Positions 1 to 6,654 of a DNA stretch of 10,540 nucleotides are shown here, one piece after another. The notes beneath the pieces were generated by a model that was not told the origin of the DNA, did no database searches, and saw only the letters and a program-made list of their open reading frames with translations. A program made the position numbers and the translations under genes. The DNA comes from Clostridia bacterium (GTDB taxonomy: Bacteria > Bacillota > Clostridia > UBA1381), in contig JAFQNU010000234.1 of NCBI GenBank assembly GCA_017420825.1, forward strand, positions 1 to 10,540, given 5' to 3'. Every line of letters begins with the position of its first letter. Positions within the stretch are counted from its first letter, which is position 1.

Positions 1-1727
1 ATAATTATATTTATGCGAGGTGGAAGATTATGCAGGAAAATATAGGATTAATCCCCAAAAGAGTAAAAATATTATACAGAGTGTCAACAAAAAAGCAGTA
101 TGATAAGTTAAGAGATGATATTCCTATGCAGAAAAAGGTATGTCATGAATTTGCCGAAAGACAAGGCTGGATTATTGTTGGAGAGGTATATGAAAAGGGT
201 ATATCAGGATATAAAGTTTCTGCTGAGAAAAGAGATGCAATACAAGAACTCAAGCAATCTGCAGAGAATGGAGAGTTTGATATTCTGCTTGTTTTTATGT
301 TTGATAGGATAGGAAGAATAGATGATGAAACTCCCTTTGTTGTTGAATGGTTTATAAAGCACGGTATAGAAGTGTGGAGTACACAAGAAGGACAGCAAAA
401 GTTAGAAAATCAGGGAGATAAGATTGTGAATTATGTCCGTTTCTTGCAGGCTAATACAGAAAGTGAAAAAACATCTATGCGTCTTAAGGCTGTTACGGCT
501 CAAATGACTGAAGAGGGAGAGTATCGTGGCGGAGCAACTCCGTTTGGTTATAGATGTGAATATCTTGGCAGAATAAATAAAAGAGGTCAACCTGTAAAAG
601 ATTTAGTTATAGATCCTGAAGAAGCAAGGTGTGTGGTAATAATCTTTGAAAAGACTTTGTATGAGGGATACGGCTCACATAAATTGGCTGAATACATAAA
701 CAGTTTGGGAGTAAGAACTCATAATGGGAGTAAGTTTCAAAGTAATACAATAAATCGTATTTTAAGAAATAAGATTTTTTGTGGTTACTATGTTGCAGGA
801 GACTCTATATCACCTAAGATAGACAGACTTGTAATAATAAGTGAGTTTGTATTTGATGAGGTACAGAAGATTTTAGATCAGCGTGCAGGAAAAAGCTTTG
901 AAAAGAGAAGTATTGCAATTTCTAATAAAGGTAAAACTTTGTTGTCAGGCAACCTGTTTTGTGCTCACTGTGGATGCAGATTGGTGTCAACATCAAGTAT
1001 TGATAAATATGTAAGAACTGACGGAACAATTGGCCAGTCAAGATATTTAAGATACTTATGTTATCATCGTTCGAGGGGATTAAATGATTGTGACGGGCAA
1101 TCAATATATTCTGCAACAAGAATAGATGAAATGGTAATGTCCGTTGCTGCAAGATATTTTAAACAAATAAAACAGACTCCAAAGGATAAAGCTCTTGAAA
1201 TCAGATACAGAAATGAATTGAATAAACAGAAAAAACTCTATAAGGATTTATCTGAAAAAAGAGCTAAACTGACAAGAAGACTTTCAGAATTGACTGCAGA
1301 AGTTGGAAAATGCTTAACCGGTGAAAGTTCGTTTACTGTTGATGTTCTTTCTATGTCAATTGACACAACAAAAAATGAGTTGTGTGAAATTGAAAAACTG
1401 ATTGTTGATAATGAAAACGATATAGAACTGCAAAAAGAATTAATTACAAAAATAGATTTTTATTATGACCAGTTTGTAAGTTGGGCAGATGAATTTTTCT
1501 GTGCATCGTTAGAAGAACAGAAAATAATAATATGTAAATTGATTAAAAGGGTAAGCGTCAGAAAAGGGTATCAAATAGAGATTGAACTCAATGCCAGCTA
1601 TAGGCAGTTCTTTGGAGAAGAGTGTTCAAATAATGAAGTATTAAAATATGAAGATATGCGAATATAAATATAGGAAATAGTTTTAAGGCTTTTATGGATT
1701 AATCTATTTTAGGTGTAATGCGTGACG
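1..1727. mobile_element. Right-hand end of an integrated element carrying a serine recombinase
   Basis: Seen: an intact large serine recombinase gene ends 60 nt before a point where a tRNA-Asn gene begins abruptly in its D-loop. Sequence matching tRNA-Asn runs from about 1728 rightwards. To the left, 1668-1727 is AT-rich, lacks the expected 5' acceptor strand, and shows no gene. Known: the integrase gene of such elements commonly lies next to one attachment site. Inferred: 1-1727 is the terminal part of a genomic island, transposon or prophage that extends left of the window, and the boundary at about 1728 is one of its att junctions. Cargo genes and the other end are not visible, so the type of element cannot be named. 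The exact crossover base is uncertain by a few nucleotides. Confidence 0.7.
30..1667 (+). CDS. Large serine recombinase (site-specific integrase)
   Basis: A 545-residue protein expected to catalyse integration and excision of the element through a 5'-phosphoserine DNA intermediate. The N-terminal resolvase domain (about 12-160) has the catalytic Ser19 in YRVST with Arg17, the FDRIGR motif at 91-96 supplying further active-site residues, and a helix with Arg151 in the EKTSMR segment. A recombinase domain follows at about 165-285, starting near GGATPFGYR. A zinc ribbon is formed by Cys311, Cys314, Cys344 and Cys354. A charged coiled-coil region lies at about 385-470, then a short C-terminal domain. 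This order and length are typical of large serine integrases, and nothing is truncated. The ATG at 30 follows a good ribosome binding site, GAGGTGG at 17-23. The gene reads towards the truncated tRNA-Asn, which fits its being the integrase for that junction. A role in element excision or transposition rather than phage integration cannot be excluded. Confidence 0.93.
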   Translation: MQENIGLIPKRVKILYRVSTKKQYDKLRDDIPMQKKVCHEFAERQGWIIVGEVYEKGISGYKVSAEKRDAIQELKQSAENGEFDILLVFMFDRIGRIDDETPFVVEWFIKHGIEVWSTQEGQQKLENQGDKIVNYVRFLQANTESEKTSMRLKAVTAQMTEEGEYRGGATPFGYRCEYLGRINKRGQPVKDLVIDPEEARCVVIIFEKTLYEGYGSHKLAEYINSLGVRTHNGSKFQSNTINRILRNKIFCGYYVAGDSISPKIDRLVIISEFVFDEVQKILDQRAGKSFEKRSIAISNKGKTLLSGNLFCAHCGCRLVSTSSIDKYVRTDGTIGQSRYLRYLCYHRSRGLNDCDGQSIYSATRIDEMVMSVAARYFKQIKQTPKDKALEIRYRNELNKQKKLYKDLSEKRAKLTRRLSELTAEVGKCLTGESSFTVDVLSMSIDTTKNELCEIEKLIVDNENDIELQKELITKIDFYYDQFVSWADEFFCASLEEQKIIICKLIKRVSVRKGYQIEIELNASYRQFFGEECSNNEVLKYEDMRI

Positions 1728-1753
1728 GTCGGCAGAGCATGCGGCTGTTAACC
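1703..1753. other. Putative hybrid attachment site (att junction) in tRNA-Asn
   Basis: Inferred from the abrupt loss of tRNA identity. A normal D-arm would read GCTC, then a loop beginning AGTCGG, then GAGC. Here GTCGG at 1728-1732 is normal, while the bases before it (GACG, 1724-1727) are not. The crossover is therefore at or just right of 1728, with GT at 1728-1729 a plausible overlap dinucleotide for a serine recombinase. The limits given are about 25 nt either side of that point, the usual size of a serine-integrase half-site, and are approximate. The left half would be element-derived and the right half chromosomal. Confidence 0.55.
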
Positions 1754-1789
1754 GCAGGGTCGTTGGTTCGAGCCCAACTTGAGGAGCCA
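1728..1789 (+). pseudogene. tRNA-Asn(GTT), 3' fragment cut at the D-loop
   Basis: The fragment contains the 3' strand of the D-stem (GAGC, 1735-1738), a perfect 5-bp anticodon stem (1740-1744 with 1752-1756), a 7-nt loop with anticodon GTT at 1747-1749, a perfect 5-bp T-stem (1762-1766 with 1774-1778) with loop TTCGAGC, the 3' acceptor strand TTGAGGA (1779-1785), discriminator G1786 and encoded CCA at 1787-1789. The 5' acceptor strand should be close to TCCTCAA about 20 nt before the D-stem, and the 5' D-stem should be GCTC. Neither exists in 1668-1734; the sequence there is element-like. The fragment therefore cannot fold as a complete tRNA and is scored as a remnant left by integration. A complete tRNA-Asn may exist elsewhere, or be regenerated at the other end of the element. 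Confidence 0.85.
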
Positions 1790-1794
1790 AAGTG

Positions 1795-1820
1795 AAAAGG
1801 ACATCGAATGATGTCCTTTT
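1795..1820. terminator. Strong intrinsic terminator, probably bidirectional
   Basis: A perfect 11-bp stem pairs AAAAGGACATC (1795-1805) with GATGTCCTTTT (1810-1820) around the four-base loop GAAT. On the + strand the stem's own T's continue into TGTTTTG. It lies 5 nt after the tRNA-Asn CCA end, so it was probably the original terminator of that tRNA. After the insertion it would also end the recombinase transcript. On the minus strand the stem again ends in TTTT, and it sits 27 nt after the stop codon of the convergent membrane-protein gene, so it can serve both sides. Confidence 0.85.
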
Positions 1821-1847
1821 TGTTTTGATTTTTAAATGGGCTCTTTG

Positions 1848-2375
1848 TCAATATTTAACAATAATTTTGGGATTGATGAAAAGCGGGATATTCGGGGGAT
1901 AAAATGTAAAAATTATAAACAGGTAGAGCATTATAAGTAAAATGATTTGTAAAATAGTCTTATATGTGTTTGGTTTACATGATATTGCTGTTTTATAAAT
2001 AATAAAAAAAGAAGTTATAACACTGATGTAGAATATTGCTATATCAGCAACAGCGATATTATAACCTATTATACCTGAATATGTATAAAATAATACTATT
2101 ATTAGTGCAACTCCTGAAAGTGTTCCCAAAATTGAGGCAGAGCGTATGCAAGGATATTCAGCACTATATTTTTTGATAAGGTATAAGGAAAATACCAACA
2201 TAGGGAAAAAAAGCAATTTTGTATGTTCCCAAATTGATTCATTAACAGGAGTAAAAAGTCCAACAAGAACATTATTTCCAGACCACTCATATACAAAGTG
2301 AAATAATGTTCCAAACACTGAAACAAATATAATTCCTACTATAATATTAGATTTAAGACCTTTCATATACATCAC
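1848..2375 (-). CDS. DUF6512-like multi-pass membrane protein
   Basis: A small hydrophobic protein of 172-175 residues with about five or six predicted membrane segments and no catalytic motif I recognise. The N-terminal third carries HFVYEWSGNN and then PVNESIWEHTKLLFFP, the conserved signature I associate with the DUF6512 family of uncharacterised clostridial membrane proteins. Function is unknown, and the family call is from memory of that signature. Start choice: the longest frame begins with GTG at 2375, with ATGs at 2372 and 2366. The ATG at 2366 has GGTGA a few bases upstream and gives a 172-residue protein, so it may be the real start. The gene stands alone, convergent with the tRNA remnant and separated by a terminator from the ATPase operon upstream. 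It belongs to the host side of the integration junction. Confidence 0.8.
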   Translation of the reverse strand: MMYMKGLKSNIIVGIIFVSVFGTLFHFVYEWSGNNVLVGLFTPVNESIWEHTKLLFFPMLVFSLYLIKKYSAEYPCIRSASILGTLSGVALIIVLFYTYSGIIGYNIAVADIAIFYISVITSFFIIYKTAISCKPNTYKTILQIILLIMLYLFIIFTFYPPNIPLFINPKIIVKY

Positions 2376-2434
2376 CAGTATATAATATATTAGTGAAATT
2401 AAAAAGTATTCCTTTTATATTCATAATACAGCAA

Positions 2435-2468
2435 AGGCAGGAACGCTCAATTATGGCTGTTCCTGCCT
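2435..2468 (-). terminator. Terminator of the V-ATPase operon
   Basis: An inverted repeat, GGCAGGAAC (2436-2444) with GTTCCTGCC (2459-2467), extended by one A-T pair, makes a 10-bp stem with a 14-nt loop. It begins 15 nt after the stop codon of the D subunit gene. Read on the minus strand the stem is followed by TTTGCTGT, a short and imperfect U tract, so termination may be only moderately efficient. No further ATPase gene follows D, consistent with the operon ending here. Confidence 0.7.
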
Positions 2469-2483
2469 ATTGAAAAATCAATT

Positions 2484-3134
2484 TTATTTTGCTTCTATAT
2501 TTTCTGCAATCATCATATCCTTAATTTTTAAAAGTCTTGTTGTGTTGCTACGTTCTGCTTCGTCAAGTTTCATTGTAATATATCGTATGGTATCCTGATA
2601 GTTAGGTATCATAACATATTCAAGTGCGTTAACCCTTCGACGTGTTTTCTCTATTTCTGATGCTAGGAGCTGAGCAGATTTTTCATGTTCCGCAAGCTTC
2701 AGCATGTCAGGCAGAATATCAGAGAAAATTGAAATGGCGTTGTCAAGGTCACCACTTGTATTAACAAATCCATAAGAGTAAATATCGGTTTTTGAGTCAG
2801 TTTTTGTTTTAACCTCAAATGTTGGAATATCCACACTCATTATGTTTTTAGTGCCAATTTTTAAAGTAACTCCCTGTTTTGGCATGAGTAAAGCCGAGGC
2901 CAGAGCCTCTCTCTGCATGACAGAGCCGGCAACTGCCATATACTGATTAGCTTCAGAAAGTCTTTTTTCAACATTTTCTCTTAATGCCTTGTTTTCTCTT
3001 ACAATATCAAGAAACTGACGCATAAGCTCGTCTCGTTTATCCTTTAACAGCTTATGACCTCTTATAGCAGTAGCAAGACTTTTTTTGAGCCTTGTAAGCT
3101 CCATTCGTGTCGGGTTGACATTTAACTGTGCCAT
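2484..3134 (-). CDS. ntpD: V-type ATPase subunit D (central shaft)
   Basis: A 216-residue protein that forms the rotating central shaft inside the A3B3 head and couples ATP turnover to the K ring. The start NVNPTRMELTRLKKSLATA (residues 5-23) is the family signature, followed by a long basic helix (HKLLKDKRDELM). A central globular hairpin region lies at about 75-130. A second long helix near the C-terminus contains TRRRVNALEYVMIP (about 169-182) and pairs with the first as a coiled coil. Length is normal for the family. The ATG at 3134 follows TGAGGTGAGG, which overlaps the TGA stop of the B gene 11 nt upstream and suggests translational coupling. It is the last gene of the operon. Confidence 0.97.
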   Translation of the reverse strand: MAQLNVNPTRMELTRLKKSLATAIRGHKLLKDKRDELMRQFLDIVRENKALRENVEKRLSEANQYMAVAGSVMQREALASALLMPKQGVTLKIGTKNIMSVDIPTFEVKTKTDSKTDIYSYGFVNTSGDLDNAISIFSDILPDMLKLAEHEKSAQLLASEIEKTRRRVNALEYVMIPNYQDTIRYITMKLDEAERSNTTRLLKIKDMMIAENIEAK

Positions 3135-3145
3135 AATGCCTCACC

Positions 3146-4525
3146 TCACTTGCCGTAGTATTGGTCGAGGTATTCGTCCTTAATACGTTTCAATTCACTT
3201 CTCGGTAATATTGACAAGAGCTTCCAGCCAATGGTGAGAGTTTCTTCAATAGTTCTGTCGGTTGTATAGCCTTGTGAAACATACTGTTTTTCAAACTCTT
3301 CGGCAAACTTGGCATATAGCTTATCAACATCGGACAATGCCGCCTCACCAAGAATTACCATAAGTTCTTTAGCCTCTTTACCTCTTGCATATGCTGCAAA
3401 GAGCTGATTCATTGTGTTGGCGTGGTCTTCTCTTGTTTTACCCTTACCTATACCCTTATCCTTCAATCTTGAAAGGGAGGGGAGAACATCTATCGGGGGA
3501 GCTATATTTTTTCTGTAAAGCTCACGGCTTAGAATTATTTGACCTTCTGTAATATATCCTGTGAGGTCAGGAATGGGGTGGGTTTTATCATCTTCAGGCA
3601 TTGTAAGTATAGGAATAAGTGTGATACTTCCTTCCTTACCCTTTAATCTTCCTGCACGTTCGTATAGTGTAGCAAGGTCGGTGTACATATATCCCGGATA
3701 GCCACGTCTGCCGGGAACTTCTTTTCTTGCCGCTGAAACTTCTCTTAATGCATCAGCGTAGTTTGTGATATCTGTCATTATTACAAGAACGTGCATACCT
3801 TTGTCAAATGCAAGGTATTCAGCGGCTGTAAGAGCCATTTTCGGTGTTGCAATACGTTCAATTGCCGGGTCATTTGCGAGATTTATAAATAACACAGTTC
3901 GCTCCATAGCACCTGTGCGTTTGAAGTCCTCAATGAAGAAGTTAGCTTCTTCGAATGTAATACCTATTGCGGCAAACACAACCGCAAACTTCTCATCATC
4001 TCCAAGCACCTTTGCTTGTCTTGCGATTTGAGCTGCAAGGTTTGCGTGAGGCAGACCTGAGCCTGAGAATATAGGCAGTTTCTGACCTCTTACAAGAGTG
4101 TTGAGTCCGTCAATTGCAGAAACTCCTGTCTGAATAAATTCTTCCGGGTAATTTCTTGCGGCAGGGTTCATAGGAACGCCGTTTACGTCCATTCTCTTTT
4201 CAGGGATAATATCAACCTCTCCGTCCTTTGCATGACCGAGACCGTCAAAAACTCTGCCGAGCATATCTTCAGATACTCCCAATTCAATTCCATGTCCTAA
4301 AAAACGAACCTTACTGTCTGATAAATTTATTCCCGCACTGCTTTCAAATAACTGAACAAGTGCGTCATCACCGTTAACCTCAAGAACACGGCAACGACGT
4401 TTTTCACCGCTTGCAAGCTCTATTTCACCAAGCTCGTTGTAGGTTACACCCTCGACGCCCTTTATGAGCATAAGAGGACCTGCAACCTCTTGTATAGTAC
4501 GATACTCTTTTGGCAATGTAATCAA
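3146..4525 (-). CDS. ntpB: V-type ATPase subunit B (non-catalytic head subunit)
   Basis: The B subunit alternates with A in the A3B3 head and supplies the arginine finger to the catalytic site of A. N-terminal beta-barrel: KEYRTIQEVAGPLMLIKGVE (6-25). The central domain has the degenerate P-loop region SGSGLPHANLAAQIARQA (154-171), lacking a true Walker A lysine-threonine as is normal for B. YPGYMYTDLATLYERAGR (276-293) and LPSLSRLKDKG (348-358) follow; Arg353 in LSRL is the expected arginine finger. Start choice: no ATG occurs before Met19, which is inside the conserved barrel. TTG at 4525 lies directly against AAAGGAAAGGA (4536-4526). TTG at 4516 has better spacing (9 nt) and yields MPKEYRTI, a typical N-terminus, giving 456 residues. 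It begins 9 nt after the A gene, whose TAA stop overlaps this ribosome binding site. Confidence 0.97.
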   Translation of the reverse strand: MITLPKEYRTIQEVAGPLMLIKGVEGVTYNELGEIELASGEKRRCRVLEVNGDDALVQLFESSAGINLSDSKVRFLGHGIELGVSEDMLGRVFDGLGHAKDGEVDIIPEKRMDVNGVPMNPAARNYPEEFIQTGVSAIDGLNTLVRGQKLPIFSGSGLPHANLAAQIARQAKVLGDDEKFAVVFAAIGITFEEANFFIEDFKRTGAMERTVLFINLANDPAIERIATPKMALTAAEYLAFDKGMHVLVIMTDITNYADALREVSAARKEVPGRRGYPGYMYTDLATLYERAGRLKGKEGSITLIPILTMPEDDKTHPIPDLTGYITEGQIILSRELYRKNIAPPIDVLPSLSRLKDKGIGKGKTREDHANTMNQLFAAYARGKEAKELMVILGEAALSDVDKLYAKFAEEFEKQYVSQGYTTDRTIEETLTIGWKLLSILPRSELKRIKDEYLDQYYGK

Positions 4526-4536
4526 TCCTTTCCTTT
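4526..4536 (-). promoter_or_regulatory. Ribosome binding site of the B subunit gene (decides a TTG start)
   Basis: Read on the minus strand this is AAAGGAAAGGA, a doubled Shine-Dalgarno-like site overlapping the TAA stop of the A gene. It lies 0 nt from TTG at 4525 and 9 nt from TTG at 4516. The first AAAGGA copy (4536-4531) is 5 nt from TTG 4525. No ATG is available, so one of the two TTG codons must be used; homology of the N-terminus favours 4516. Confidence 0.75.
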
Positions 4537-6307
4537 AATCTTCCTGAGCATTAACTATTTCATCAACTTCCTTGTGAAGTTGTTCAATAATTGTGCTATA
4601 TTCGGCGCTTACCATATCCTCAGGAACATATTTAATTCTTCCTATACGTTCTCTTACAGGTACATCTACAAGCTTTTGTATAGGTGCACCATCTGATATT
4701 GCTTTTTGAGTTATATCATAAAAATCAAGAACAAGCTTCATCATAATACATTGCTTTTTAAGAGAAGCATAGGTATCAACCTCATGGAATGCATCCTGAT
4801 GCAGATAGTCTTCTCTGATAGAACGTGCAACCTCAAGCTTTAGACGGTCATGAGCATTTAATGCATCCATACCGACAAGCTTAACTATTTCATCAAGCTC
4901 TGCCTCGTCCTGTAAAAGTCCCATAATTTTGTTTCTTAACGGCATCCATTGCTCATCAATATTATCGCTATACCACTTTTCCATCATATCAAGATACAGT
5001 GAATAGCTCTTTAGCCAGTTTATTGCAGGGAAGTGTCTTCTGTATGCAAGTGAGGAATCAAGTCCCCAGAACACTTTTACAATACGCAGTGTTGCCTGTG
5101 ATACAGGCTCGGAAATATCACCGCCTTGCGGAGAAACTGCTCCTACAATTGACAATGCGCCTATTCTGTTATCGTCACCTATTGAAACGACTCTTCCCGC
5201 TCTCTCATAAAAGCCTGCAAGACGGCTTCCCAGGTCTGCAGGATAACCTTCCTCACCCGGCATTTCTTCAAGTCGTCCCGACATTTCTCTCAGAGCCTCT
5301 GCCCAACGCGATGTTGAGTCTGCAAGGAGAACCACACTGTAACCCATATCTCTGAAATACTCTGCAATTGTAATACCTGTGTATATAGATGCTTCTCGTG
5401 CGGCAACAGGCATATCTGATGTATTTGCAATAAGAACGGTTCTGTCCATAAGTGTTTTGCCTGTTTTCGGGTCTTTAATTTCAGGAAATTCATTTAAAAC
5501 GTCGGTCATTTCATTTCCACGCTCACCACAACCGATGTAAACCACTATATCTGCATCTGCCCATTTAGCAAGCTGGTGCTGAACAACTGTTTTTCCGCTC
5601 CCAAAAGGTCCCGGAACTGTTCCTACACCGCCTTTTGCAATAGGGAAGAGTGTGTCTATAACTCTCTGACCTGTAACCAAAGGAATATCGGGGGATAGCT
5701 TTTGCTTGTACGGTCTGCCTACACGAACAGGCCATTTTTGCATAAGATTCAGCTCGATTATTTTTCCTGAGTCTGTTTTTATTTTACCAATTACATCAGT
5801 TACAGTGTAACTGCCGGCATTAAGCTCAATAAGCTCACCTTCTGCTTTTGGCGGTACCAATATTTTATGCTCAACTACATCTGTCTCTTGAACTGTACCT
5901 AAAACCATACCGCCCAAAACCTTGTCACCTGCTTTTAAAACAGGTACAAAATCCCATTTAACATCTCTTTTTAATGCAGGAACACTTACACCTCTCTCAA
6001 GGTTTGTGCCGGCTTTTTCCATTATAGCATCAAGAGGTCGCTGAATACCGTCGTATATGCTTTTTATAAGTCCTGGACCAAGCTCAACACTCAAAGGAGC
6101 ACCTGTTGAGATAACATCTTCACCGGGACCTAAGCCTGATGTTTCTTCATATACCTGGATAGAAGCAAGGTCGCCATGCATTTCAATAATTTCACCGATA
6201 AGTCCGTGCTTACTTACTCTTACCACGTCAAACATATTTGCATCATGCATATTGCTTGCTATAACCAACGGGCCTGACACCTTTTTGATTATACCTTTAC
6301 TTTCCAT
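4535..6307 (-). CDS. ntpA: V-type ATPase catalytic subunit A
   Basis: A 590-residue catalytic subunit that binds and hydrolyses (or makes) ATP at the interface with B. Visible elements in order: an N-terminal barrel with KKVSGPLVIA (8-17); the non-homologous insert region (about 110-185) that separates V/A-type A from F-type beta; Walker A GPFGSGKT (233-240) with Lys239; GERGNEMTDVL (261-271) with the catalytic glutamate Glu262; the Walker B strand SVVLLADSTSRWAEALRE (324-341); and GRLEEMPGEEGYP (344-356). The C-terminal helical domain carries NWLKSYSLY. All key residues are intact and length is normal. The ATG at 6307 follows AAAGGAAT with good spacing. It lies 14 nt after the F/G gene and 9 nt before B, in the middle of the operon. 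Confidence 0.98.
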   Translation of the reverse strand: MESKGIIKKVSGPLVIASNMHDANMFDVVRVSKHGLIGEIIEMHGDLASIQVYEETSGLGPGEDVISTGAPLSVELGPGLIKSIYDGIQRPLDAIMEKAGTNLERGVSVPALKRDVKWDFVPVLKAGDKVLGGMVLGTVQETDVVEHKILVPPKAEGELIELNAGSYTVTDVIGKIKTDSGKIIELNLMQKWPVRVGRPYKQKLSPDIPLVTGQRVIDTLFPIAKGGVGTVPGPFGSGKTVVQHQLAKWADADIVVYIGCGERGNEMTDVLNEFPEIKDPKTGKTLMDRTVLIANTSDMPVAAREASIYTGITIAEYFRDMGYSVVLLADSTSRWAEALREMSGRLEEMPGEEGYPADLGSRLAGFYERAGRVVSIGDDNRIGALSIVGAVSPQGGDISEPVSQATLRIVKVFWGLDSSLAYRRHFPAINWLKSYSLYLDMMEKWYSDNIDEQWMPLRNKIMGLLQDEAELDEIVKLVGMDALNAHDRLKLEVARSIREDYLHQDAFHEVDTYASLKKQCIMMKLVLDFYDITQKAISDGAPIQKLVDVPVRERIGRIKYVPEDMVSAEYSTIIEQLHKEVDEIVNAQED

Positions 6308-6321
6308 TTTATTATTCCTTT

Positions 6322-6654
6322 CTAATTATTATCATTAAATATAATATCTGAGCCGACTGCCTGCTCCACATATTTCTTAACATTACCTATTCCGAAGCCT
6401 GTTGAGCCCTTACATGAGGGGATAGGGATAATGGCAGGAGTCTGACGTTCCATGTATTTTTCAAAAAGACCGGGCATTTTTTCTATATATTGCTCGGTAA
6501 TATAGATTATACCATAATTTCCGTCTGCAAGTTTTTTTAGTTGTGTTTCAGCATCATCAGCGCTATCGCATGGGTATATATCAAGTCCAAGTGCTCCGAA
6601 TGCGCAAATGCTGTCATAATCACCAATCACACCGATTTTATACATATAAATCAC
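6322..6654 (-). CDS. ntpG: V-type ATPase subunit F (NtpG)
   Basis: A small Rossmann-like protein of 107-110 residues that binds the D shaft of the rotor; it is named F in the V/A nomenclature and NtpG in E. hirae. The N-terminus YKIGVIGDYDSICAFGALG is the family signature, followed by alternating strands and helices (GNYGIIYITEQYIE) and a C-terminal helix KYVEQAVG. Start choice: GTG at 6654 is preceded by AAGGGAAAGG (6668-6659) and overlaps the end of the C gene by 17 nt. ATG at 6645 gives the canonical MYKIGVIGD start and overlaps by 8 nt, but sits 13 nt from that site. Both are possible; homology favours 6645 and spacing favours 6654. Either way it is translationally coupled to C. Confidence 0.93.
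   Translation of the reverse strand: MIYMYKIGVIGDYDSICAFGALGLDIYPCDSADDAETQLKKLADGNYGIIYITEQYIEKMPGLFEKYMERQTPAIIPIPSCKGSTGFGIGNVKKYVEQAVGSDIIFNDNN

Noticed and set aside
1..45. A frame open from the window edge that stops at 43-45 and overlaps the recombinase start, possibly the tail of an upstream element gene.
   Set aside because: Only 14 codons are visible, with no recognisable motif. Chance is as likely, so no CDS was called, although overlapping recombinase genes are common in such elements.
1705..1789. A complete, functional tRNA-Asn.
   Set aside because: The 3' part is perfect, but no sequence to the left pairs with the 3' acceptor strand TTGAGGA, and the 5' D-stem GCTC is missing.
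2366..2440. A sigma-A promoter for the DUF6512-like gene (TATACT and TATATT boxes on the minus strand).
   Set aside because: The region is so AT-rich that several -10-like boxes occur, none with a good -35 at proper spacing, and the best box would leave almost no leader.
3146..6307. F-type ATP synthase alpha/beta pair.
   Set aside because: Subunit A has the long insert before Walker A typical of V/A-type enzymes, and the neighbours are D, C, E, K and I, not F-type genes.
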